From Ideonella benzenivorans (GTDB lineage: Bacteria > Pseudomonadota > Gammaproteobacteria > Burkholderiales > Burkholderiaceae_C): a DNA stretch of 64,000 nucleotides. The notes beneath the pieces were generated by a model. The model worked only from the letters and a program-made list of their open reading frames with translations. It had not been told where the DNA came from and did no database searches. Within the stretch, counting starts at the first letter, position 1; the number at the start of each line of letters is the position of its first letter. The stretch spans positions 372,001 to 436,000 of the forward strand of contig NZ_JAGWCB010000006.1 in the NCBI RefSeq assembly GCF_020387415.1, in the 5' to 3' direction. This document shows positions 8,830 through 16,158 of the stretch, piece after piece. The position numbers were made by a program, and so were the translations under genes.

Positions 8830-10467
8830 TCACTTGGTGCGGGTCACGTACACCCCCGCCCAGGCTTCGCCCGTCACCGTGTCCAGCATGCTGGCCGTGA
8901 TGGCCAGCCACGGGCCACGCAGGGCCTCCCGCTCCAGACCGATCGAGGACACCACCGCCCCCGCCGGTGCCGCCGGGTCGATCAGTCGGGCGGCCGTGGT
9001 TGTGTCCACCAGCGTGCTGATGCTGCTGGTCTTGGACGGCACCGTGGTCAGGTAAAGCCCGTCCACCGTGCCACTCGCCAGATGGCCCTTGAAGGCGACC
9101 TGGGCCTTGCCGCCCGACTTGTGGGCGGTGGACACGAAGGCGGCGGAGCGCCAGCGGGGCGGTTCCGGATCCTCCGCGTCGGCATCGCCCTTGCCGGGCG
9201 GCTTGCCCGAGAAGGTCCAGTACAGGAAGTCCTGGTAGGTCGCGCCGGTCTTGGCCGCGGCGTACAGCTGGCGCGACTGCGTGTCCATCACGAAGAAGCC
9301 TTGGTGAACCGGTACCTGGGTGGCATAGCCGTCCGGATAGGTGGCTTGGCAATAGGCCACCACGTCGGCTTGGCCATCGGTGGGGCAGGTCAGCAGGATG
9401 TCGCGCATCTCGTTGCCCCAGGCACCCCAGAAGCCCACGAACCGGCCATCGTAGGACAGGGCCTCGCCGATCTGCCGGAAGGTGGTGCCCGCCACCTCGC
9501 CGGGCACCGCGTCGCTCAGCATCACCAGGGATTCCAGCGCCGGGCGGGACGCCAGCGGGGCCCGGTAGATGCCGCCCAGGCTTGGGCTGGCTTCGTTGTC
9601 AAGGCCGAGGAAGACCACATCCTCCGCGCTGGCCGATGGCGGCGCGGTCGAGCCAAAGGTCACGCCGCCTTCCACCTGACCGGGAATCAGCATGGTGCTG
9701 TCGGCCACCACGCGCGTCTTGGCGTTGGTGGCGCTGTCAGCGATCTTGCGGAAGTAAATGCCGGTCCTCGAGGTGCCAGAGGTGTAGTTGCCCTTGAAGA
9801 CGATCTTGTCGCCACCCACCGCCGGCGCACCGGGGAACTGGTCGAACCGGGTGCCGGCGGGCGCGCCGGGCACGCTGTATTGGTTCATGCCGGGCGCGGC
9901 GCCCAACTGGGTTTCCGCGGCCTTGGCCGTGCCCTTGTGCTTCACATAGACGCCGCTGGTGCCAGCCTTGGTGTCCGCGCCGTTGGCATCGGTGTAGGTC
10001 CACACCGGGTTGGACTGACCCCGCGTGACGATGGTGGCACTGTCCTTACCGATGCGCGGGAAGGCGGGGAATTCGGTCAGGCTGGCCAGCTTCCCGTCAT
10101 ACGAGGTGTTGTTGGGGCCGGGCACGGTGCTCGAGACATCGAACACCAGCTGGAGGGCCTGCCCGCCCTGGCTCATGTCACGGGCATAGATGCCCTTGGC
10201 CGGTTGCCCATCCTGACCCTTGCTGCGCCCACGCAGCACCACCAGCCCATTGGTGTTCACAGACGGCTGGTTGAAGCTGTTGAATGTCTTGCTGCTGCCC
10301 GGCATGACGTCGGCGCTGTTGGCCACGGTCGACCAACTCAGCGGGGCTGCACCGGCAGCACTGCAACCCAGCATCAGGATGGCAGCACAGATCGGAGACC
10401 ATGCCTTCTGTGAATCAAAACGCTGAGAAACCTTGGGGCTTCCTGTCGTGGCGTGCGGCTGAGACAT
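8830..10467 (-). CDS. Exported beta-propeller-like repeat protein
   Basis: A 545-residue protein with an N-terminal signal sequence (hydrophobic AAILMLG then CSAAGAAP); the Cys could be lipidated, but the preceding residues are a poor lipobox, so signal peptidase I cleavage after AAGA is also possible. The body shows several degenerate repeats of the form VPG...F..F/P...dxVvFkG...GIYxR (for example TVPGPNNTSYDG, SVPGAPAGTRFDQFPG, LIPGQVEGGVTFG, AVPGEVAGTTFRQ), each about 60-75 residues, suggesting propeller blades. This resembles the DUF7453-type repeat. Only two Cys pair candidates occur (TCPTDGQADVVAYC). The ATG at 10467 has a strong AAGGAGGA Shine-Dalgarno. Function unknown; probably periplasmic or surface. 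Confidence 0.65.
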   Translation of the reverse strand: MSQPHATTGSPKVSQRFDSQKAWSPICAAILMLGCSAAGAAPLSWSTVANSADVMPGSSKTFNSFNQPSVNTNGLVVLRGRSKGQDGQPAKGIYARDMSQGGQALQLVFDVSSTVPGPNNTSYDGKLASLTEFPAFPRIGKDSATIVTRGQSNPVWTYTDANGADTKAGTSGVYVKHKGTAKAAETQLGAAPGMNQYSVPGAPAGTRFDQFPGAPAVGGDKIVFKGNYTSGTSRTGIYFRKIADSATNAKTRVVADSTMLIPGQVEGGVTFGSTAPPSASAEDVVFLGLDNEASPSLGGIYRAPLASRPALESLVMLSDAVPGEVAGTTFRQIGEALSYDGRFVGFWGAWGNEMRDILLTCPTDGQADVVAYCQATYPDGYATQVPVHQGFFVMDTQSRQLYAAAKTGATYQDFLYWTFSGKPPGKGDADAEDPEPPRWRSAAFVSTAHKSGGKAQVAFKGHLASGTVDGLYLTTVPSKTSSISTLVDTTTAARLIDPAAPAGAVVSSIGLEREALRGPWLAITASMLDTVTGEAWAGVYVTRTK

Positions 10468-10539
10468 TCCAAACTCCTCCTTCTCGCAATCACCGGATCA
10501 AGTACCTCTACCTGTATCCGTTTGCGATGTTCATTCTTG

Positions 10540-10585
10540 GCCTCCACGCACCAGCGCACTTGATGCGCGTCAAGTGAGTGGAGGC
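10540..10585 (-). promoter_or_regulatory. Nested hairpin between two exported-protein genes
   Basis: Two perfect nested inverted repeats: outer GCCTCCAC/GTGGAGGC (10540-10547 with 10578-10585) and inner CACTTGA/TCAAGTG (10557-10563 with 10570-10576). On the minus strand it lies 18 bp after the stop of the repeat protein and about 70 bp before the 10467 start. No U run follows, so it may be a processing/attenuation element or a non-canonical terminator. Confidence 0.5.
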
Positions 10586-10603
10586 TGCCAGGGTTAGTCC
10601 CTA

Positions 10604-11224
10604 TTAAGGCTGGCTTTGCCGCTCCTGGAGGCGGTCCTGCTCCTGCCACTGCGTCTGCAGTTTCACCTGCAGCTTTTCCAGGTCCCGCAACTGCGTCTGC
10701 AACCGGGTCTGCAGGTGTTCCTGGTCTCGAAGCTGGTCCAGGGTGCGCTGTTGCAGCCGCTCCTGTTCCCGCAACTGATCGCGCTGTTGCGTGGTCAGTT
10801 GGCTTTGGGTGCGCACCTGCGCGCGCGTGGCTTGCAGCATCTGTTCTTGCTGGTGCAACTGGGTGCGTGTCTGCGTCAGCGCTTCTTCCTGCTGGCGCAG
10901 TTGCGTGCGCGTCTGTACCAGCAGTTGCTCCTGCGTGCGCAGTTGCTCGCGCGTCTGCGTGCGCATCTGCTCCTGGCTCATGGTCTGGGTCTGTTGGCGT
11001 GCCGTGGTGGCCTGCGTCGAAGGAGACCCTGGTCCCATCCCGCTGCCTCCGCCAGCGCCACCGCTGCCCCCACCACTACCGCCCCCACCGCCACCACCGC
11101 CGCCACCGCCGCCACCGCCGCCACCGCCACCAGGACCTGCCCAGGCCATCGGCGACAGTGCACTGGCTCCTCCGATACACAACGCGGTCACCAGCAGCAG
11201 ACGCTTGAAGTTCGTGTGTTTCAT
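10604..11224 (-). CDS. Exported protein with a glycine run and 14-residue Gln/Arg repeats
   Basis: A 206-residue protein: signal peptide at about residues 1-29 (ending SPMAWA), a run of 18 consecutive glycines at 32-49, a Gly/Ser spacer to about 67, then residues 84-206 made of tandem 14-residue units with consensus QExLxxxxxxQLRx. Eight full units start at residues 84, 98, 112, 126, 140, 154, 168 and 182, with an 11-residue partial at 196. The repeat region is highly charged/polar, predicted helical and coiled-coil-like. The ATG at 11224 has a GAGGAA site upstream; the frame stays open further upstream but that part is antisense to the tRNA region and unlike protein. It resembles no enzyme; a structural or surface role is an inference. 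Confidence 0.7.
   Translation of the reverse strand: MKHTNFKRLLLVTALCIGGASALSPMAWAGPGGGGGGGGGGGGGGGGGGSGGGSGGAGGGSGMGPGSPSTQATTARQQTQTMSQEQMRTQTREQLRTQEQLLVQTRTQLRQQEEALTQTRTQLHQQEQMLQATRAQVRTQSQLTTQQRDQLREQERLQQRTLDQLRDQEHLQTRLQTQLRDLEKLQVKLQTQWQEQDRLQERQSQP
10607..10975 (-). repeat. 42-bp-period coding tandem repeat
   Basis: Eight and a partial copies of a 42-bp unit encoding QExLxxxxxxQLRx. Protein periodicity is exact while DNA copies have diverged, pointing to old duplication with purifying selection on the amino-acid pattern. Confidence 0.8.
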
Positions 11225-11431
11225 GGCTTGTTCCTCGTTTCCTCTTCCGTTGGAATGGGCCCCCGGCGGCGCCGCGTTCCTGCTCGGGGTGGCGCGGCAG
11301 AACGCCCGAAGCGGAGGACAGGACTTCACATCCTTGACCCTCCTGCGATTGAGCATGAAGGCATTGGTGGGAAATATCCAGTGTGGATCGCGGCGGCTCT
11401 TGGGCTTGCACAAGGTTCCACGGCGCGGCAG

Positions 11432-11461
11432 TTGCAGGCTCCGCCGAAACACTGCTATACT
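11432..11461 (+). promoter_or_regulatory. Promoter of tRNA-Phe
   Basis: TTGCAG (-35, 11432-11437), 18-bp spacer, TATACT (-10, 11456-11461), 12 bp before the mature tRNA 5' end. This is one of the best sigma70 matches in the window. The rest of the 11225-11473 gap shows nothing else recognisable. Confidence 0.65.
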
Positions 11462-11473
11462 GCGCAGCTTCCC

Positions 11474-11549
11474 GGCCTGGTAGCTCAGTTGGTAGAGCAG
11501 CGGATTGAAAATCCGCGTGTCGGTGGTTCGATTCCGCCCCAGGCCACCA
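11474..11549 (+). tRNA. tRNA-Phe(GAA)
   Basis: A 76-nt cloverleaf with acceptor GGCCTGG/CCAGGCC, D arm GCTC...GAGC, anticodon stem GCGGA/TCCGC around loop TTGAAAA (anticodon GAA), T arm GGTGG-TTCGATT-CCGCC, and encoded CCA end (ACCA). It is a single-gene transcription unit with its own promoter and terminator. Confidence 0.97.
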
Positions 11550-11584
11550 AACACCTGTCTTGCGTGTCCTGCGCGAGGCGCCTC

Positions 11585-11611
11585 AAAAGCCCGGCCTGTC
11601 CGGGCTTTTTT
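11585..11611 (+). terminator. Rho-independent terminator of tRNA-Phe
   Basis: AAAAGCCCGG-CCTGT-CCGGGCTTTTTT, a GC stem followed by six T residues, 36 bp after the tRNA. Confidence 0.9.
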
Positions 11612-11646
11612 GCGTCTGCGCGGTGCTCGGTGGCCCGGTCTTCTTG

Positions 11647-12747
11647 TCAGACCAGCACCGCCGACACCGGCCGGCGCAGCGAGCGGGGCAGGGCCGGGCC
11701 GCGGCCGAAGCGCACCACCAGGTCGGGCCTGAGCGGCCCCAGGCCCAGCGCCGTGGCGAACCGGGGGCGCAGCGCGGCCACTTCCACGGGCTGGTTGAGC
11801 ATGGCGTTGCGCACGCCCAGGGCGGTGGCCTGCAGGGCGAAGCGCTGGTAGGCGCGGCCCACGGCCACCCAGTGGGCGGCATCGGCCTGTTCGGCCACGA
11901 ACACGGCCACACCGGCGGCACTGCGCACCTGCTGGGCATAGCGGTCGGCTTCTGCACCCGGGGTGAAGAAGAGATCGAACAGCAGCCGCCCCAGCCAGGC
12001 CGGCGCCGTGGGGTTGCCCGAGGCCGCGGTGTACAGCCCGTCGCCCAGGCGCACGGCATCGGCCGCGTTGAAACGCAGCCACTGCTTGAGCTCCCGCACG
12101 AAGGCCGGGTCACGGATCTGCGTGGTGTTGCCCTCGACGACGAAGGACAGGATGCGCTCCAGCGTCGCGCGTTCGGTGAACAGATGGCACTGCACACCGG
12201 GGCCCGCTGCCGCGGCGGCCAGCTGTCTCAGTTCGGTGGTCGCCAGCGGACGTCCGTCGAAGTCACCGCGCGTGCATTGGCGTGCCGGGATGGCGGTGTA
12301 GAGGGCACCGGCTTGCGGCGTGCCGCGGGTCAGTGTCACCCGCACGGCCGCAGGCGTGGGCTCGAAGTGGGCCTCGGCCTGCAGCCCATGTGCGCCGGCC
12401 GCCTGCACCAGGTTCTCGGTGGCGCAGCCCAGCGACACGAACAGATGGTGATCGTCCGGGTCCACCGCCGGGCAGCGGCGGCTGAAATCCGGCAGCACGG
12501 TGATGGTGTGCGGCGCGATGGCGAAGCGCCAGCACTGGGTGTTGTGGCTGCTGGGCGCCAGGGTGGCGCAACGCACCAGTTCCAGGCTCAGGGCCCGCCC
12601 CTCCAGCCCGCGCAAGGTGCCAGTGCGCCAGATCTGCTGCACGGCCGCGTCGTAGTCGTCCTCGCCCGGGTTCCAGGCCGCGGCCGTGGCGGGCCCGCCT
12701 GCCAGCCAGGCCAGGGGAATTGCATGGTTCAGTTGACGGCGGTTCAT
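11647..12747 (-). CDS. Acg-like nitroreductase-family protein with Tat-like signal
   Basis: A 366-residue protein of the flavin nitroreductase fold, closest in style to the Acg/Rv2032 subgroup: an early LAPSSHNTQCWRF block, a central LSFVVEGN/LKQWLRFN region, and the C-terminal VRNAMLNQPVEV segment. It begins MNRRQLN followed by a hydrophobic alanine/leucine stretch to about residue 24, suggesting Tat export with bound flavin. Acg-type members often lack reductase activity and may sequester flavin. It is divergent from the YdcF-like gene across 110 bp. Substrate unknown; the family call rests on motif memory and should be treated as probable. Confidence 0.7.
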   Translation of the reverse strand: MNRRQLNHAIPLAWLAGGPATAAAWNPGEDDYDAAVQQIWRTGTLRGLEGRALSLELVRCATLAPSSHNTQCWRFAIAPHTITVLPDFSRRCPAVDPDDHHLFVSLGCATENLVQAAGAHGLQAEAHFEPTPAAVRVTLTRGTPQAGALYTAIPARQCTRGDFDGRPLATTELRQLAAAAAGPGVQCHLFTERATLERILSFVVEGNTTQIRDPAFVRELKQWLRFNAADAVRLGDGLYTAASGNPTAPAWLGRLLFDLFFTPGAEADRYAQQVRSAAGVAVFVAEQADAAHWVAVGRAYQRFALQATALGVRNAMLNQPVEVAALRPRFATALGLGPLRPDLVVRFGRGPALPRSLRRPVSAVLV

Positions 12748-12845
12748 GGGAACTCCCTGGAAGACTGCCGGCGAGCTTGCCGCCGTGGCGGGGCGCTGTC
12801 TTTGATCCGCCGCAGGCGGGCCAGGCGTCGACTGACCCAGGTGGG

Positions 12846-12851
12846 CAGAAT
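12846..12851 (+). promoter_or_regulatory. Putative -10 element of the YdcF-like gene (leaderless arrangement)
   Basis: CAGAAT ends 6 nt before the ATG at 12858 and no Shine-Dalgarno is present. The -35 is unclear. Confidence 0.2.
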
Positions 12852-12857
12852 GGGCGC

Positions 12858-13628
12858 ATGCTCTTTGCCCTCTCCAAGCTCCTGTCGGCCATCACCCAGC
12901 CCCTGTGCTGGCTGGGGCTGTGGTGGATCATCGCTCTGTGGCTGCTGAAGCGCCACCGTCGGGCGGCGCTGTCCATGCTGTGGGGCGGGCTGGGTGGGCT
13001 GGTGCTGCTGGGGGTGCAGGCGGGACCGGATGCGCTGCTGCGTTCGCTGGAGGACCGCTACCCGGTTCCTCCCGATGCCCGCATCGGTCAGCACGCGGGG
13101 GTGATCGTGCTGGGCGGTGCCTTCGATCACCCGGCCAGCTTCGTCACCCATGGCCAGGTGCCGCTCAATGACGCGGCCGAGCGCATGACCGTGCCCCTGC
13201 CCTGGCTGCGCCAGCACCCGGCGATGACCTTGGTGTTCACCGGCGGGGAAGGGCGACTGGTGGGGGTGACCGGCGTGTCGGAGGCCGAGCTGGCCCGCCG
13301 CTTCTATGCCGAGCAGGGGCTGGACATGGCCCACGTGGTGCTGGAGAGCCGTTCGCGCTCCACGCGCGAGAACGCCCAGCGCGTGGCCGCGCTGCTGGGG
13401 CCGCGCTGCCGCGAGCAGCGCTGGCTGCTGGTGACCTCGGCCTGGCACATGCCGCGCGCGGTGGCCGAGTTCCAGACGGTGGGCTGCCAGGTCACGCCCT
13501 ATCCGGTGGACTTCCGCACCGGGGCCGACACGCCCTGGACCGAGTATTCGCTGACCGAGAGCCTGCATCGTTGGCAGTTGGCCCTGCACGAATGGATCGG
13601 CCTGGCCGCCTATCGGCTCACGCGCTGA
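12858..13628 (+). CDS. YdcF/ElyC/SanA-family (DUF218) membrane protein
   Basis: A 256-residue inner-membrane protein with two N-terminal helices (about residues 12-30 and 36-54) and a DUF218 domain with the usual signatures GVIVLGGAF, FTGGEG, SRSTRENA and TSAWHMPRA. ElyC-like members affect envelope polysaccharide or peptidoglycan precursor metabolism. The ATG at 12858 gives the typical membrane-start N-terminus; in-frame codons back to 12720 overlap the divergent nitroreductase. It ends 17 bp from the convergent LysR gene. Confidence 0.85.
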   Translation: MLFALSKLLSAITQPLCWLGLWWIIALWLLKRHRRAALSMLWGGLGGLVLLGVQAGPDALLRSLEDRYPVPPDARIGQHAGVIVLGGAFDHPASFVTHGQVPLNDAAERMTVPLPWLRQHPAMTLVFTGGEGRLVGVTGVSEAELARRFYAEQGLDMAHVVLESRSRSTRENAQRVAALLGPRCREQRWLLVTSAWHMPRAVAEFQTVGCQVTPYPVDFRTGADTPWTEYSLTESLHRWQLALHEWIGLAAYRLTR

Positions 13629-13645
13629 GCCTGTTGCTCAGACCA

Positions 13646-14545
13646 TCACCAGCGCGCATCCTGGCCGGTGAACTGTTCGACCAGGAAGTCGATCAGCACC
13701 CGCACCTTGGCCGACACATGCTTGCGGCTGGGGTAGACGGCGTGGATGCCGATCTCGTGCGCGCAGTAGCTGGGCATCAGTTCCACCAGCGAGCCCGAGG
13801 CCAAGGCCGGCGCCACCAGGAAAGTGGGCTGCAGGATCACGCCCTGGTCGGCCAGGGCGGCGGCCAGGCAGGTCTCGCCGTTGTTGGTGTGCATCCAGGG
13901 CCGGGTGCGCACGCTCACCGGCCCCTGCGGCCCGGTGAAGTGCCACTCGTCCTTGGTGGCGAAGTAGCTGTAGGCGATGACCTGGTGCTGCGTCAGCTCG
14001 GCCGGGTGCTGTGGCGTGCCGTGGGCGGCCAGGTAGGCCGGTGAGGCGCACAGGGCCAGGCGCGTGGTGGCCAGTTGCCGGCTGACCAGCGAGGAGTTCT
14101 CCATCGCCGCGATGCGGATGGCCAGGTCATAGCCTTCCTCCACCAGGTCCACCAGCCGGTCGGCCAGCGTCACCTCCAGCGTGACCTGCGGGTGCAGGGC
14201 GCGAAAGCGCCCCCACAGCGGCGCCAGGTGCAGGATGCCGAAGGTGAAGGGCGCGTTGATGCGCAACAGGCCGCAGGCGGCCTCGCGGTTGGAGGTGACT
14301 TCAGTCTCGGCATCGACCAGCTCGGCCAGCAGCTCCTTGCTGCGGGCATAGAACACCTGGCCCTCGGGCGTCAGCGAGACACGCCGGGTCGTGCGGTGCA
14401 AGAGCCGGATGCCCAGCCGGTTCTCCAGCTCCACCACATGGCGCGATACCGCGGCCTTGGACAGGTTCAGCGTCTCGGCCGCGGCGACGAAGCTGCCTGC
14501 CTCGACCACGGTGTTGAAGCTCTGCATTTCCAGAAAGCGGTCCAC
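13646..14545 (-). CDS. LysR-family transcriptional regulator
   Basis: A 299-residue regulator: N-terminal winged helix-turn-helix (FNTVVEAGSFVAAAETLNLS then AVSRHVVELE, residues 1-60) and a periplasmic-binding-protein-like effector domain of the CrgA/AaeR subgroup (LRINAPFTFG, DLAIRIA). The GTG at 14545 is preferred to the ATG only three codons before the helix-turn-helix and to a TTG at 14569. It is transcribed away from a short gene remnant at 14646, which was probably its regulatory target. Confidence 0.85.
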   Translation of the reverse strand: MDRFLEMQSFNTVVEAGSFVAAAETLNLSKAAVSRHVVELENRLGIRLLHRTTRRVSLTPEGQVFYARSKELLAELVDAETEVTSNREAACGLLRINAPFTFGILHLAPLWGRFRALHPQVTLEVTLADRLVDLVEEGYDLAIRIAAMENSSLVSRQLATTRLALCASPAYLAAHGTPQHPAELTQHQVIAYSYFATKDEWHFTGPQGPVSVRTRPWMHTNNGETCLAAALADQGVILQPTFLVAPALASGSLVELMPSYCAHEIGIHAVYPSRKHVSAKVRVLIDFLVEQFTGQDARW

Positions 14546-14573
14546 TGTCTCGCATCTCGTGACAATCAATCAA

Positions 14574-14605
14574 TCGAATCGGAGTTTATCGGCGAAGCTC
14601 GAATC
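14574..14605. promoter_or_regulatory. Direct TCGAATC repeats in the LysR divergent region
   Basis: Two TCGAATC heptamers (14574-14580 and 14599-14605), 25 bp apart, lie between the LysR start and the remnant gene. The spacing of about 2.4 helical turns is compatible with regulator binding, but this is inference. Confidence 0.3.
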
Positions 14606-14645
14606 AATACAGTGAACGCCATGCACTGAACCCCAAGGAATGGAC

Positions 14646-14739
14646 ATGAAAGTCACCGTGATCGGCGCCGGCCACGCGGGCCGATTTCGGCCAGGGCCGT
14701 CACGCCACCATCGCCCCGATCTGGATCCACCGCGCCTGA
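14646..14739 (+). pseudogene. Remnant of a nucleotide-binding oxidoreductase
   Basis: A well-spaced AAGGAA site precedes an ATG and the codons MKVTVIGAGHAG, a Rossmann-type start (GxGxxG). About 12 codons in, the sense breaks. The next frame reads ADFGQGRHATIAPIWIHRA and then stops at 14739, which looks like the tail end of a protein. The simplest reading is an internal deletion joining the two ends of a divergently transcribed oxidoreductase gene next to its LysR regulator. The original frame stays open to 14765 but is not protein-like. Confidence 0.45.
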
Positions 14740-14772
14740 GGGCGTCGCGCAGACTGAGCTGCTGAAAGCCGA

Positions 14773-15462
14773 ATGATGAGTTCCCTGATGCCTTCCCCGG
14801 GGCCGGTCGAGATCGATCCGGTGTCGGGCCTGAGTTTTCGCCTGCTGCAGCCGGCCCCTGCGGCGCCCCGCCGACTGCTGGTGCTGTTGCACGGCGTGGG
14901 CGGCCACGAGCAGTCGGTGGCCGGCCTGGCCCATGGCGTGCCGGATGACACGCTGGTGGCCCTGGTGCGCGGCCCGCTGGCGCTGGGGCCGCAGCAGTTC
15001 GCCTGGTTCCAGGTGGCCTTCACGGCGCAGGGCCCGCGCATCGTGCCGGAGCAGGCCGAGCACAGCCGCCGGGCGCTGATCGCCCTGATCGCCGAGCTGC
15101 AGCACGTGCATGGCGTGGCGCCGGCGCACACGGTGGTGGCCGGTTTCAGCCAGGGCGGCATCATGAGTGCCAGTGTGGCCCTGTCGGCACCGGCCACGGT
15201 GGCGGGCTTCGGCCTGCTGTCCGGGCGTATCCTGCCGGAGCTGGAACCCCATCTGGCTCCGCCGGCGGCCCTGGCCGGCCTGCGTGGCTTTGTCGGCCAT
15301 GGCGAGTACGACAGCAAGCTGCCGGTGGACTGGGCGCACCGGGCCCACCAGTGGCTGGACGCGCTCGGCGTGCCCCATGTGCTGAAGCTCTACCCGATCG
15401 ACCATGGCATCAGCGCCGAGATGCAGGGCGACTTTCTGGCTTGGTGGCAGGCCCTCGCCTGA
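14773..15462 (+). CDS. Carboxylesterase/phospholipase-family alpha/beta hydrolase
   Basis: A 229-residue cytoplasmic serine hydrolase of the YpfH/carboxylesterase 2 type. The oxyanion region LLHGVGG is followed by the nucleophile elbow GFSQGG (S126), with D180 (GEYDSKLP) and H211 (DHGI) completing the triad. It starts MM; either ATG (14773 or 14776) could be used. It begins 33 bp after the pseudogene stop and may be cotranscribed with the unknown gene 30 bp downstream. The physiological ester is unknown. Confidence 0.88.
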   Translation: MMSSLMPSPGPVEIDPVSGLSFRLLQPAPAAPRRLLVLLHGVGGHEQSVAGLAHGVPDDTLVALVRGPLALGPQQFAWFQVAFTAQGPRIVPEQAEHSRRALIALIAELQHVHGVAPAHTVVAGFSQGGIMSASVALSAPATVAGFGLLSGRILPELEPHLAPPAALAGLRGFVGHGEYDSKLPVDWAHRAHQWLDALGVPHVLKLYPIDHGISAEMQGDFLAWWQALA

Positions 15463-15492
15463 GGCGCCGGCCGTTCAACGAGGCATCCGATC

Positions 15493-16068
15493 ATGGCCAC
15501 CAGCGATGACGCACTGAGTTCGGCCCGCCGCGCGGCGGAGGCCAGCTACGCCAGGGCGCGGGCCGCATGCCCTGCAGCACCCGCCTGGCTGGCCTTGCAC
15601 CTGGGCGACGAGGCCGCCGCGCTGGCGCTGGGCACCGCGGTCCGGCCGGCGCAGGTGATCGCCGTGGACCTGGGCCTGGCGACGTTGGCGCGGCGCTTTT
15701 TCACGTCCGACCGGCCGGGCGAGGCCGCCATCGAGATGGCCATCGCCGAGGTCGAGGACGTGATCATGCCGCTGCGTGCGGCCCTGCCGGCCGAGGCGCT
15801 GCTGGTCAGCACCGATGCCGCGGTGGCCGAGGTGGCCGTCCAGGCCGGCCTCGCCCTGGACGCCGGGCCTGTCACGCTGGACCGCGAGACGGTGGAAGCC
15901 TTGTTCAACCGCTGGGCGGCGCTGGCCCTGGGCCGGCCCACCAGCCAGGATGCGCTGCCTGTCGCTGGCCGTTTTGCGGCCACGCTGTTGGTGTTGCGCG
16001 AATGGTTGCACCACCTGCCGCAGGCCACCCTCACCGTGGCCCGGCCACAGACCCTGACCCAGGATTGA
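15493..16068 (+). CDS. Conserved-looking hypothetical protein
   Basis: A 191-residue soluble, alanine/leucine-rich acidic protein that I do not recognise. It has no signal peptide or membrane helix. A helical stretch EAAIEMAIAEVEDVIMPL is followed by an alternating hydrophobic pattern (ALLVSTDAAVAEVAVQAGL) and a conserved-looking C-terminal helix FAATLLVLREWLHHLP. Codon use matches its neighbours. It sits between an esterase (30 bp upstream) and a LigB-type dioxygenase (90 bp downstream), all on the plus strand. Confidence 0.6.
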   Translation: MATSDDALSSARRAAEASYARARAACPAAPAWLALHLGDEAAALALGTAVRPAQVIAVDLGLATLARRFFTSDRPGEAAIEMAIAEVEDVIMPLRAALPAEALLVSTDAAVAEVAVQAGLALDAGPVTLDRETVEALFNRWAALALGRPTSQDALPVAGRFAATLLVLREWLHHLPQATLTVARPQTLTQD

Positions 16069-16158
16069 CATGGACATCGGCGGCCAAGCCCGTGTCCCGC
16101 TGGCGTTGGGCGCCCCCCTTTCCTCTACCCCTTTCTCGCCTGTTTCCGGAGTCGAACC

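Noticed and set aside
11081-11131. Polyglycine tract as a plain microsatellite
   Set aside because: Codons are a mixed set of GGT/GGC/GGG and the frame is that of a signal-peptide-bearing repeat protein, so it is coding low complexity, although some slippage origin is possible.
11225-12082. Upstream extension of the Gly-rich repeat protein across the tRNA
   Set aside because: It would read through the tRNA-Phe antisense strand; the signal peptide and ribosome-binding site define the start at 11224.
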